From Adenanthera pavonina (lineage: Eukaryota > Streptophyta > Magnoliopsida > Fabales > Fabaceae): DNA of 64,000 nt. The stretch lies in contig JAIVEN010000008.1 of NCBI GenBank assembly GCA_026686845.1, positions 39,002,501 to 39,066,500 of the forward strand. Direction: 5' to 3'. Of this stretch, positions 33,379 through 45,118 are shown piece by piece (positions within the stretch are counted from its first letter, which is position 1; each line of letters starts with the position of its first letter). The translations under genes were made by a program, and so were the position numbers. The notes beneath the pieces are model-generated. The model searched no databases and was not told the DNA's origin. It worked only from the letters and a program-made list of their open reading frames with translations.

Positions 33379-36300
33379 ATGGCAGACGGTTTCTTGTTTG
33401 CAGCGATTCAGCTTCTTTTGACTCTTACGATTGTCGTACATGCCCAGGATCAATCAGGTTCGTTAGTCGATTCTCATTATGCTGAGTACTAACCATTGCT
33501 TGCTCATTCAGCTTATGACTTCCTTTTGTTCTTAGATTTCTTAAGTGTTGACTGTGGAACTGGGGAGGAACGAACTTACCAGGATGAAGCCACTGGTCTC
33601 AATTACATTTCAGATGATGACATCATAGACTCTGGTGTAAGCCGCAGCATATCACCCGAATGTAAGACAGAGTCAATTGAAAGGCAGTTTTTGAATGTCA
33701 GAAGCTTCCCCACGCATAAGAGGAACTGCTATTCCCTTAACTCTTTCAGGTGATTCTAGTCGTCCTGTACAGTATTTAGTGAGAGCCAGATTCATGCATG
33801 GAAACTACGATGGCAAGAACTTTCTCCCCAAAGTTGATATCTATCTGGGAACCAGTAGGTGGAGCTCTGTAGAGTTTCAGAATGCATCCACTATAATCTC
33901 CAAGGAAGTCATTTATTCTTCCATATCAGATCATATCAATGTTTGCCTTTGCAACACTAACAAGGGTACTCCCTTCATCTCAGTTTTGGAGTTTAGAGTC
34001 ATTCATAGTACTCTCTACTTGAATTCATTCTATCTGGAGCACATCGCGCGGTTTGATATAGGCTCACAGGATGGTAAAACAGTCAGGTGGAGCGACCCAT
34101 CTTATAATATGTACCTTGTAGCTAAGTTATATTCAGGGTCTACCTCAACAAATTGGGATGGTCATTTTAAAAAAATTCTCACTAATTTCGCCTTTATTTT
34201 TTCTAAAGATACCCAGATGATGGTCTTGATCGAATATGGACACCCTACAACTCAATTGATTGGACACAGATAGGGACTCCTTATACCGTAGACGTTAATA
34301 TCAGAAGACGATTCGCTCCCATCTCGCGGCATGAGAACTGCAGCGACTCCAGTAAATGGAAATGATAATCTTTACTTGCGGTTCAGATCCAATGCTGATG
34401 ACCAATATACCATCAGACTATATTTTGCAGAAGTTCAGAAGCTCAACCGAAATCATCAACTTAGATAATTCGACGTTTTTATCAATGGGACCTTGCAAAA
34501 TTACCCAGCAGTTCAGCAGCCTCAATATCTAAACACATCCAGTGTACAGGGACGTTATCCCCTAGTAAATAGAAACCGTGGAGGAAATGTGGAAGTGTTG
34601 CTCAAAAGAAGTAATGGATCAACTCTTCCACCGATTCTCAATGCCATTGAGATATACATTGTAAATGATCTCACTCAATTAGAAACAAACAAAAAAGACT
34701 GTATGTGAATGTGCTTTTACTGATTGAATTCGTCTGCTCTCTATCCATGCTGTAATTGCAACTATTCTGACATGCATGTACGTGTGTGGCAATAGATGAT
34801 GCCATCAACAGCATCAAATCGAGTTACAGACTCAAGAGAAGCTGGCAAGGGGAACCTTGTAATCCAAAAGATTACCCATGGGAAGGTATCATCTGCAGAG
34901 ATGCAGCTGGATCTAACATCCCTATAATCACTTCCTTGTAAGTTCGAATCCTATGGTTTTGACCTGTTGGCCATACAGTATCTGCAAAATACAAGATGCA
35001 ATATGTTGTACACAAATTTTTGGATCTGTAATTTCTAATTTCTTTTTCATTTGGAGTAATACACTAGGAATTTATCCTCAAGCGGATTGTCTGGAAACAT
35101 AGCCAATGACATAAACAATCAAAGTCAATAGAATTTTTGTAAGTAAATAAATCTTTCATTAACAACAAAATGGTTCCAGCTCCTAAACTTATAAGAAATA
35201 GTGTTTTCTTATTTCAGGGATTTGTCACATAACAATTTAACTGGGGAAGTACCTGATTCCCTATCTCAATTGAACTCCTTGAAATTTCTGTAAGTCAGTT
35301 TAAATTTTGTCTTTATTCCAAGGGCCTCTCCTAGAATATGTATAAAGCATAAAAATTGCTTCGAGTTACAGAAAGCTAGACGAAAATAATTTATCTGGAA
35401 CAATTCCAGAAGAACTCCTTCAGAAATCAAAGCACAGAGTGCTTAATTTCAGGTATGCTATGCATCAAGCATCAATTGGTAGATAATAATCTGTTTCATG
35501 CTATCACATCCACCGGTATTATAAATCTTATATCTTCCCTTTTTTTCCTTTTGAATGAAAGTTATGAGGGCAACCCAAATCTTTGTTTGGGTTCTTGCAA
35601 CAACAGAAAAAGAAATAATAACGTGCTTGTCCCAATAGTAGCATCACTTGGTGGAACATTCATAATTTTTGTGGCAATCAATTTCTGGATATTCAAAAGA
35701 AGACGACCAAATAAAGGTAATGCAACTACCATAGAATAGGTAGATTTAAAAATGTTTCCTGGTGCAAATATAGGCAGATTTGGATGTCCATGGTAGATTC
35801 TAAGTCTAGAATTTAGATTACTGACTTGTGAAGTCATTTTGGTTCTTGTCAAGCCACAACCTTGAATAAGCAAAGTTTGGAGTCCCCACTTAGAAAGGAG
35901 ATAGACTCAAATAAACAACAATTCACTAATTCTGAAGTCCTAAGCATTACCAACAACTTTGGAAGAGTCTTCGGGAAAGGAGGGTTTGGTACTGTATACC
36001 ATGGTTACATCGGTACCACCCAAGTAGCTGTCAAAATGCTCTCTTTTTCAACACAAGGATATCTCCAATTTCAGGCTGAGGTAGGACAGTTTCCTTCAAG
36101 TATTCGTCAGTGTCATCTTGATTCTTGTCCTAGTTAATGACATCTGTTATATTCACTTAAACTGAAGCAATTTTGTTGTTTTTCCTATTTACAGGCAGAG
36201 CTTCTTACTAGAGTTCATCATAAGTGCTTGACGGCTCTCATTGGATACTGTGATGATGGCACCAATGTGGCTCTCATCTACGAGTATATGGCAAATGGAG

Positions 36301-37260
36301 ACTTGGCTGACCATCTATCTGGTATTTAGTCCTTTTCTTTCTACATTATACTGAACTGAAGTTAATTTGATTATCAAATCTTGTATGTATACTGAAATTT
36401 GTGTGTTAAATGCAGGTAAAAGTGGAAAGTTCTTGGGGTGGAAACAAAGGCTCCAAATTGCCTCGGATGTGGCAGAAGGTAGGAAAGGAAATAAATTTTC
36501 ATATGATTTCTCTTAATACAGGTTGAGTAAGTTGAATTTTGTAATTTTAGGATTGGAATACTTGCACAATGGCTGTAAGCCATCAATAGTTCACAGAGAT
36601 ATAAAACCTCTGAACATTTTACTAAATGAAAACATGAGAGCTAAGCTGGCTCGTTTTGGGCTGTCGAGAATGTTTTCTGAAGATGATACCCATGTTTCCA
36701 CAGTCATTGCAGGCACCCGTGGATACCTCGACCCTGAGTAAGATGTCTATAAACCTTCATTTTTATTCTTTCAACTCAAACTTAGGATATGGAAACTAGG
36801 AGCTTCATTTCATAGATTGATTTTTAACATTTATTTGGTCATCCTCAGGTATCTCATGTCAAATAGGTTGAATGAAAGAAGTGATGTTTTTAGCTTTGGA
36901 GTAGTTCTACTGGAGATAATTACAGGCCGACCTGCCATGGCCAAGGAAACTGAAGAGAAAACTCACATAATCCAATGGCTCCATGCCATACTGGCTGAAG
37001 GGGAGATTCATGACATTGTGGATTCAAGATTACAGGGAGAATTTAGTCTAGATTCTGCAAAGAAAGTCTTGGATATTGCAATGGCTTGTGTGGCCCAAAT
37101 CTCTATTGATAGGCCAACCATGACTCAAGTGGTCATGGAATTGAAACAATGTCTGCAATTGATGATAACTCCTACATGTAAAGCTCATAGAACTCTAGCT
37201 AATTGTTTGGTTGACGCCTTATTTGACATAAATAGTGGACATAGTTCTTTAGCAAGATAG
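33379..37260 (+). pseudogene. Malectin-like LRR receptor kinase with frameshifts and stops
   Basis: Exon order matches the intact receptor: 33379-33457 (signal peptide, MADGFLFAAIQLLLTL), 33536-34086, 34209-34700, 34796-34937, 35068-35138, 35218-35289, 35372-35452, 35562-35716 (membrane), one ending at 36080, 36195-36321, 36416-36478, 36551-36737 and 36849-37260. Lesions: a frameshift near 33750 (inside the malectin exon), a frameshift near 34325 and a TAA in the LR-EFDVF motif near 34467, and a 71-base first LRR exon (72 expected) that shifts frame onto TAG. The kinase exons stay open with GKGGFG, VAVKML and HRDIKPLN, but the DFG motif reads RFG, which should abolish magnesium-dependent catalysis. 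Presumed non-functional as a receptor. Confidence 0.85.
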
Positions 37261-38932
37261 CAATTGTGGAATTGTGTGAGGGAAAAAAGAATTTTCTATA
37301 TGTAGGGTTCTTTATTTGTTATCTGTTAATCTAACATGGAGAACTATTTATTGTAAATGAATAGCAGAAATATATTGCAATTTTAGAAAAGTAGACACAT
37401 TTCATTATGCATTGTACTAATATAAGATAAATTGTATTGTTTATAATTTATAAATAATGTGACTTATTTTAAATGTTATGGTTTATTTTGATTGATTACC
37501 ACAAATAGGCATTATTGGTGTGAAAATAATTCCTGATCTTTGAGTTTTGTATATCTTATTGATTGTTAGTCTGAATGTCTATAAGGAAAAAGATGTTAGC
37601 GAAAGGAAAATATTGGGAATCATTTGAAAACAGATGAAGTAACTTGGATTAATGGACATACATATGAGATATCCCATGCTCAAAGGTATACAAGTTTCTT
37701 TATTTCTAGTATTATGAGCCAACTAGACTCACTTTTGCACTGGTTGTAAACCTATCTTAAAAATTAATATATCAATATATATAATAAAAATTGGATCCAT
37801 AGTTCCATACTACTGTTAGTCCACTATGCAAATTGAACTTGGTAATTTTTTCTGTTTTTTTATAATTCTTTTTTCTTATATCATTAAAAAAATTGTTTTA
37901 AACCCCTTGTATATTGCAAAAGGAGGTTGATTGTTCTGGTTAGAAGTCATATGCAAAACAAAAAGACATAGATAGTAATATAATAAATATAATTATGATT
38001 ATATATATATATATATAAGCAGAGGTAACTAGAGCTTGGTTGTAAGGGCATTAATTAGGCATCTCCTTAAAAATGCTGACAGGATTCGTAAATTCCACAC
38101 TATTCTGTACCTATTAAAAATATTTATTTTTTTAATTATAATGATATATGATAATTTCAGTTAATAGAATTTAAATAAGTTTAATTTAATTCAAACTAAA
38201 ATTGAATTATTTAAAATGATTAATGTTATCTCATAACTGAATGAGGTAGTAAATAGTTGATTGAGATTGCAAATTGATCCATATTTGTTTTTAATTTTGA
38301 AAAATAAAAAATTTAAAACAATTTTATTACATGAGGAAAAGTTAAAATAGCATCTATGGGTGAGAAAATGGTACAAAATCATTTAAGGTAGTTTAGATAT
38401 ATACAACGAAGAACACCAATTGAGCCAATGAAGAGAGTTAATCAGATTCTAACTTTTAGCTCTACAAAAAGATGTGGAATGAGACTAAGAATATTGAGAA
38501 AGATTACAAGGCGGGTTCTTTTTAATAAATGATTTATATAAAGAGATAATATTTTATAAAGGCTAATGACATCATATGATTCATATAACCGATCTCACGT
38601 AAAACTAATGTTGGTGATATATCTTTATCTAACATCTTAATTCGTAAATATAATTTTATGATATGTAATAGCAGAGGCACCAAACGCAGTCTCAACATCA
38701 TTAAATATATTTATGTTTGGTTCATCGAAATATACCGTGCATCAATTAATTAACAATCCAGTTGTACTCTTAAAGATGAAAAAGATAAGCATGTAATAAG
38801 ATGGGTTCTGGTCATGCAATGGATAAGAGAGAAAGATAATGTGGTTAATTTGTTCATGCATGTACGAATGTGTATGTTGGAGTGGATGGTGCATTTTTCT
38901 TTTCTTTTGACTTGAAAGGCAAACCAAAGATC
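37261..38932. other. AT-rich spacer, no gene seen
   Basis: 3' flank of the receptor pseudogene followed by AT-rich spacer with several TATA runs and no supported features. Confidence 0.5.
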
Positions 38933-39204
38933 TTACACCATAGCTATCTGTGAGTTTTCCGGTGTTAATTCCTGCAGAATGGATAACATTCCATTGAAGC
39001 CAAACCTGTGAATTATAACCAAATATAAAAAAACATTTGTGTTTTTCTTACTTTCACACTCAAAATGACAACAGTCACCCGGAGTAAGTCCTCTCTCAAC
39101 TCTAAGAAAGTTCCAGAGGAGTCTCTCATGAGAGGCGTGCCATAAGAAAATTTTAATTTTCTCCAAAACCATTGACTTCCATTTTTTCTTTCACAAAGGT
39201 TCAA
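38933..39204 (-). mobile_element. LINE remnant: zinc-binding region of reverse transcriptase
   Basis: The minus-strand reading KIKIFLWHASHERLLWNFL, followed by a VERGLTPGDC step, fits the pattern of the zf-RVT domain at the C-terminal end of plant L1-type LINE polymerases (K-hydrophobic-F-hydrophobic-W...R-L...R-G-hydrophobic...C). The usual second Cys pair is degraded. The rest of the LINE is not visible; this is a dead fragment of about 270 bases. Confidence 0.5.
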
Positions 39205-39539
39205 CTTAGGAACATTTCCATTCTCTAAAATAACATATGTGGCCTTCGGTTGAAGCTCATTTCACAGCAAACAAACTTGCCACGTTAACATTAATTCAAA
39301 TATTCTTTTATTTTTTAATTAGATTTATATGAGATTGGACTTGTAAAATTAACCTTACTCATCGCACAAGTAACACACTTGATTGATTGATTAGTTTATA
39401 ATTAGGTTCATTCTATGCATGTCTACATAATCACCTATCAAGTTCGTGCATTTATCTTTCAAAATATTGTAGGGGTTTTCTTTCTCCGTTAACTAAGTAG
39501 ACTATTTTACCATCTAATTAATTATACCATCTAGGTCTT

Positions 39540-39720
39540 CAGCTGATCCTCAACGTCCTGTCCAGTATTTGGTGGGAGCCAGATTCACGTATGAAAACTA
39601 CGATAGCAAGAACTTTCCCCCGAAATTTGATGTCTATCTAGGAACCGGTTGGTGGAGCTCTGCAGAGTTTCTGAATGCATCCACTTTAGTCACCAAGGAA
39701 CTCATTTATTCTTGTATCTA
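39540..39720 (+). pseudogene. Isolated malectin exon fragment
   Basis: About 180 bases match 33760-33945 in the neighbouring receptor pseudogene, in the same orientation: YLVGARFTYENYDSKNF against YLVRARFMHGNYDGKNF, then KFDVYLG and FLNAS steps. Homology stops at a point equivalent to the middle of malectin exon 2. No other receptor exon lies beside it, so it is a relic of a further gene copy. Confidence 0.8.
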
Positions 39721-40035
39721 TTATGACATCCGTTTCTTATTTTACCACCTTTGTGAACTTTGTAATGGTTTGGTTTTTAATATATATATATACACATATA
39801 TCAGAAGAAGAAAAAAGTCTTCCATTTAACTCGCAAGCTATAAGTTTAATTAACTGGCAAAAATTAACATTGAAAATACGTTACTTCATGTTGATTTTGT
39901 TAGGATTTGGAAATGTCTAAAGTTTTACTAAACAGATAAAAAAAGTTGATGTTTTCTTGGAATGTTAATTATTCAAAAACAGCATCCCAAAATATTGAAA
40001 CATCTTTTCCTGCTAAAATTAGTATTCTTAATTAT
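39721..40035. other. Short spacer between the malectin fragment and the second duplication copy
   Basis: AT-rich, no features supported. Confidence 0.45.
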
Positions 40036-40245
40036 TCGAATTGGCATTTTATCAAATTGATGTTTACAGCACACGAATCTGCTATTGTGAACACCGTATT
40101 TTGTCCGGGTAATTTAAAAAAAGTATATAAATATAATAATAAAGATAAAAATATAAAAATAATAATAAAAAGAAATAAAAAATAATAAAAGATAAAAACA
40201 AAACAAAAAAAAAGAAAGAAAGAAAACCAATATATATATATTTAA

Positions 40246-40269
40246 CCTTGGGCTGATTTCAGCCCAAGG
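40246..40269. repeat. Palindrome in solo LTR 2
   Basis: Perfect 11-base arms, CCTTGGGCTGA and its complement, around a two-base centre. It is the counterpart of the palindrome at 4963-4987 in the other LTR; the shared core is TTGGGCTGA...TCAGCCCAA. Confidence 0.7.
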
Positions 40270-40369
40270 ACTCTGAGCCCCATTTGGGGGCTTAGACCCA
40301 AAATTGCCCTGATCCCTAATAAAGGGCTCAGGTATGCAGAAGCTGAGGAGGAGCCCCAAGGAAGTGGCT

Positions 40370-41350
40370 CAGTGGGAAAAAGGGCGAGGGAGATCTGGGA
40401 ACGGAGGGAGCCGCGGCAGTGTCATGAGGAAGCTGAGACCAGAGGAGAAGAGAGGTGGAGCCGAGAGCATGAAATCCGAGACAGAGAGCTAAGGCGGCCA
40501 CAAGAAAAGAAAGCAGAGAGGGAGAGAGAAGAGGGAGTGGCGGTGGAGCTCAAGCCGAGAGAGATGGACCGCGAGCATGAGAGAAAAAGAGAGGGGAGAG
40601 AACCGGGAGCTCAGAGGAAAAGCAGAGAGGCAGAGAGAAAAGGGAGCCGCGGTGAGTGAGTGAAGAAAAACAGAGGGAGCCACGATGGAGACAGAGAGGG
40701 TGAAATCTGGAGGGAAAGAGCAGGGAGCCGCGGGGTGGAGGTGTGAGTGAGACTGAGGGACGAAGGAAGCGAGGAGCCGCGAATGAGAGCCAAGGGAGAT
40801 CTGAAACAGAGGGGTCCGCGGTGGAGCTGAGGGGAGACTAAACCGAGGGAGCCCTAGGGCTCGATGAAAGAGAAGCAGGGAGGCTGAGAGAGGAGCACGC
40901 AAGGCCGAAGAAACAGAGGGGGCAGTGCGAATGAAGGGGGTGAGCAACGGGGAGCCGCGGTGAGACAGAAACAGAGGGAGTTACGGTGGAGCAGAGGAGG
41001 CGAAAAAAAAATGACGGAGGAAGGAAAGGAGAGGAGAGCCGCGAGGGAAAGGAGTAGAGAACCACGAGACAGAAGCAGAGAACCACGAGGAAGGAAAGGA
41101 GAGGCAACCACCAGAGTGAGACTGAGGGAGAGAAGGTGAGACAGAGGCCGTGGTAGCCATAGCGATGAACCGAGAGCAAAAACAGAAGGAGGAGCTGGCC
41201 GAAGCATGAAGAAAAGCCACAGTGAGGAACCGAGTGCAAACACAGAGGGAGTTAGGGCCCGTGCCCAAATGTGGTGAAGCAGAGAGGGAAAATCGCGAGA
41301 GGAGACGAAGCTAAATGGAGTAAGGGTTGAAGGTCGAATCTGAGCATCCG
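40370..41350 (+). repeat. Purine-rich block with recurring GGGAGCCGCGG motif
   Basis: About 980 bases with the plus strand dominated by A and G. GGGAGCCGCGG or close variants (GGAGCCGCGA, GGGAGCCACGA, GGGTCCGCGG, GGGAGTTACGG) recur roughly every 40-60 bases. The bias creates long frames on both strands; none has a recognisable domain. Copy 1 of the LTR has a shorter version (5045-5800), so this tract expands or contracts within the family. Confidence 0.65.
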
Positions 41351-43100
41351 GGATCACCGTGAACACAGAAGCTGTCGAAGATCTGAGTGCCTAGGCCTTT
41401 CCATCGGAGCTTGCTACTGGAAAAGCTTCATAGAAGAGACAGTTTAGTGAGCATGCTGGTTTCATTTCCTCCTACCTGTCTGTTTGTGAAGATGGCTGTG
41501 GTCCTACCCGTTGTAAAGTGATTTGGAAAAATTTGTGAGCATGAACTTCCTTGAACCTCCGTCATATTTTTCATGTTACTTGAATTTCCTATTCCTTTGG
41601 TTTGAGTGATTTAACATACACATCTTGATACATTGATGGTTGCAAATTATATTCCTCATTTAGTTCTATGTGGTTTCAGGTTTTAAGCACATTAGAGGGT
41701 TTATCATTAAGATTCACTTAGCCATAGGAATGGAGTTTGAATTATGTGGCATGCTTAATTTGTGACTTGTTGTATGCAATAGTGATGATTGTGGCATGAT
41801 TGTCTTGGCGCTGCTTAGCCGTGTAATCATTGGTTTATTATAAGAGGTAAAGGTATTAGCCTTTTTTTTTGGGTCTCGTTAGATTGCGGGCTGCTATGTT
41901 AGTGTATTGCACACTATAACCTCCTTATCGGTTAAGCCGTAGAGTATTTGAATCATTGCATCTCTTAGTCCCTTGATTTAACGACATATTGGTTTAATCT
42001 GATTGGTGGATAATGTTCTGCCATGTTGTTTCTTTCTAGTGGTCAGTGGATAATGGCTTGCAAATTTTATTCTAATATATATGGCTATTATGGTTGATGT
42101 TTTAATAATCTGCATTCCCCAAAATGATGTTTGGAATACTTGTTGTTTTGATATGGTGGTTATCAATTTTACCCAGATGAAATCAGTGAATGAGGGTCTG
42201 TGGAAGAGGTCTTAACGGATTTAATATGATTGAGGTGCTGGAATGCTCCTTCATTAAGTTGAATACTTTCTTTGAGACTTGGGTCTATACTTTACAGGTT
42301 GCTTTTGAAATTTGATTGAAGGATGAATGGGTTGTAGTGTACGTGTCCATATTTTTGCTTGAATTTTCATTGCGTTAAGCTTAGCAAATCTAATTTTTAG
42401 GCTTAGTTTAGGTGTTGTTTTGAGTTAGGAGGAGAGCTTAACATGTACGTGATTCTTCTTCATTAGTAAAGTTAATTTCAAGTGCTGCATATTTCGTTTA
42501 TTGTTTAGAGATTTAAATCGTAATGTGTGATTATACTTTTTGTGACTGTTTAGAGCTTAAGAGTGCTACGAGTGACTGTACATTGGTGGCAAACTTTTAG
42601 CTTGCATGGATGATGAGGATTTTGGTCCTCTTATAAAATCCGTTAAAAAGTAACATAAATAATACATTCTTGATTTTTTGTGAAAATGCTCTTAAGATGG
42701 ATACTAATATTCTACTCATCTTTTGTCTTTTTCTGAGCACCATCGGAGTATGAACCAAGGTTGGGAGCAATCAAGGCCATTGCCACCAAGCCAAGCAGGG
42801 AAATGGAAGCTATCAACTTTGAGGCAAAGGAAAAGAAAATGAAGACACTAGAGTTTGCATCTCTTCATCTCATGGTTGGGTGTAAATTATTTGAATTTGC
42901 GCTAGCACACACTGTGATAAATTGAATTTGATTTTTATGTTTTGTTGTTTTTATTTCTGATTTTTGGTTTTTATTTGGTCACGGTTTTTCTTCTCTATTT
43001 TAGAGTTTGCCACGAGGGACCAATTCTTCGTATGCTGATAGAGTGTCAGTCAATTATACTATGAGTGAGAAGTTGTCATTGTATAAACGTTGGCTAAATC

Positions 43101-43103
<3 letters not shown>

Positions 43104-43152
<49 letters not shown>
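43104..43152 (+). repeat. (ATT)n microsatellite in solo LTR 2
   Basis: About 16 uninterrupted ATT units. The other LTR copy has shorter ATT tracts near 7045 and 7690, so the position is only loosely conserved. Confidence 0.9.
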
Positions 43153-43153
<1 letters not shown>

Positions 43154-43238
43154 AGTACCAATGGTTTTTTATTTATTAAAAGCAAAAATAAATGATTCAA
43201 TGAGAGCTGCTTATTTCAAATTTTAATTTTTACCTTTA

Positions 43239-43840
43239 TGTCCCGAGTGGTAACACCGTGGACATTTAGGTGTTAATTAGCGAGCTGTGAGTGATAAAGT
43301 CACCATAGATTATTACTCACCATGGATCCTGATTGATTCTTTTTTTAAAAAATATATATATACATAAAACAAATAAACAAAAAAAATAATAACATATCAA
43401 TATATACATAAAAGTCATATTTTTAAATTTCTTTTACTTTTTATAAAATAATCTTAATCATATTTATTTTTATAATTTATTATAAAAATGATTTCATTTT
43501 TTTCAATTTTATCCTTTTAAGTCTTTTTTGCCTTTTGTCTCGAGTGGTAATGCCGAGGGTATTTTAAATACAGGTTAGTAATTTGTGAGTGATGAAATCA
43601 CCACATATGCTGATTATTATTTTTCAAAACATACGTAATGATTACATTTTTATTTTTTTTTATAAATAAATAGGCGTTAAAATGATTCGTATAATAAAAA
43701 GAAAACAAAAAATAATCTATATAAAAAAATTTATTTGTTTTCTTTCGAATTTTTTTGCGTCTTTTTATCTCGAGTGACACTACCGTGGACATTTAAGTAT
43801 CAATGGATATATTGTGAGTGATAAAGTCGCCACATGAGCC
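43239..43840 (+). repeat. Three copies of the ~75-base LTR box
   Basis: Boxes at about 43239, 43537 and 43763, each running from a CGAGTGGTAACACCG-like core to GTGAGTGATAAAGTCACCA. They are the counterparts of four boxes at 7367-8152. Confidence 0.65.
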
Positions 43841-45118
43841 AATTGATTCTATTTTGTAAAAATAAAATTATTCTCATTTTCAAATCAAAATAAAATGTTT
43901 AAAGTTACACATAATTTTGATCCTATTTTTTAAAATTAAGGAAAAACACATGTTCTCATTTAGGAGTTGATTAAACAAAATAAATACATAAATAAATAAT
44001 AATAAATGAAAAAATTAAATAATGGAAATTAATCTCTCTTTTACAAGTTAAAACACACCAACCAATTCTAAAAATTGTTTTCTTTGTGGAAAGACGAATT
44101 ATTTTCTATAAACCTCTCTTTTCAAAGAATATATAAAATAAAAAATACCAACCCAGTGACATGCATTTTTAGTTTGAACTACGTCGACTTTGATCCCTAT
44201 CGCAGGGTATGTAGGCCCTAAACTCTCATTCTGGGTCAAGTCTGCCTTTGTAAATAAATAAATATTTTCTTATTTATTTGGTGTTTTTTCTCTTCATTTA
44301 ATAAATATTTACCAATATATTTTTCAAGTCCACTTTGTAAATAAATAACATTTATTTTATTTTATTTTCCCCAACTTCTCATATTTTCATTTTATTCTTT
44401 ATTTTCATTTTTACATTTTTCTTGTTTTTATATTTGTTTTTGCATATGAATAGTTAAAGAGCAACCAAAATAATTTTTAAAAGCCATAAAAATTGAATGA
44501 TCAACCTAAGGTAATTATTCTTAAGAACGGGTGTTGTGGGGGTGCCTAACACCTTCCTCACTCACAATCGTACTCTAGAATCCAACTCTAATTCGCAGAC
44601 CATTCTTATCCTTTTTGTTTTTTTTATTCGGTTTTCCAAAATTCCCCTCAAAATTTTGGTGGCGACTCCCTCCGAAATCGGCCATCCGCCAGGCGGACTA
44701 GTTTCTCCTTTTTTTCCTTCATTTCCCGCGCCATCCGCGTCGTATCTCCGGGTGTGACAACTACCATGTTAACCTTAAACAAGTACGTACGTGACTTGAA
44801 AAACTCAAGTTGAAAAGAATAATCATTTAAACGTAAGGGTGAAAGATATTTACTATAATTAATCTTTTCATTGGAATATATATATATATATATATTTCTT
44901 TCAGTAAGTGTCACAAGAACTGAAGACAACTTTTAGACCATGCACATGTTAGGCCAGAATACTTGTCAACCTTTTAAGAATGATGAGAGGAACAAATCAT
45001 TCTAAAAGGTTAAATAAGCTTTAGGCCAGTTCAATTTGTTAAAGACCTATCCCACTTGAAATGAATCAGTAAGATTATCTCAATTGCATTTAGCCATTGT
45101 ATTTACATCAGTAGTAAC

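Larger units (their letters stand above)
40086..44759 (+). mobile_element. 4.7 kb solo LTR, copy 2, same family as copy 1
   Basis: It begins TGTGAACACCGTATTTTG and ends CCGGGTGTGACA, like the element at 4595-8991. Internal landmarks keep the same order: palindrome, purine-rich block, AT-rich middle, boxed repeats, a TACGTCGACTTTGATCCCTA step and a GTGTTGTGGGGGTGCCTAAC step. Flanking 5-mers are gctat (40081-40085) and actac (44760-44764), differing by two transitions. The unoccupied paralogous site near 28.90 kb (catggtaccatgtt) confirms that the insertion interrupted a CTACCATGTT-like site. There are no internal retroelement genes. The purine-rich part is longer than in copy 1. Confidence 0.85.

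Noticed and set aside
40838..41366. Long minus-strand open frames in solo LTR 2
   Set aside because: Same compositional effect. The products are Ser/Leu/Pro-rich repeats of the purine-rich motif read in antisense.
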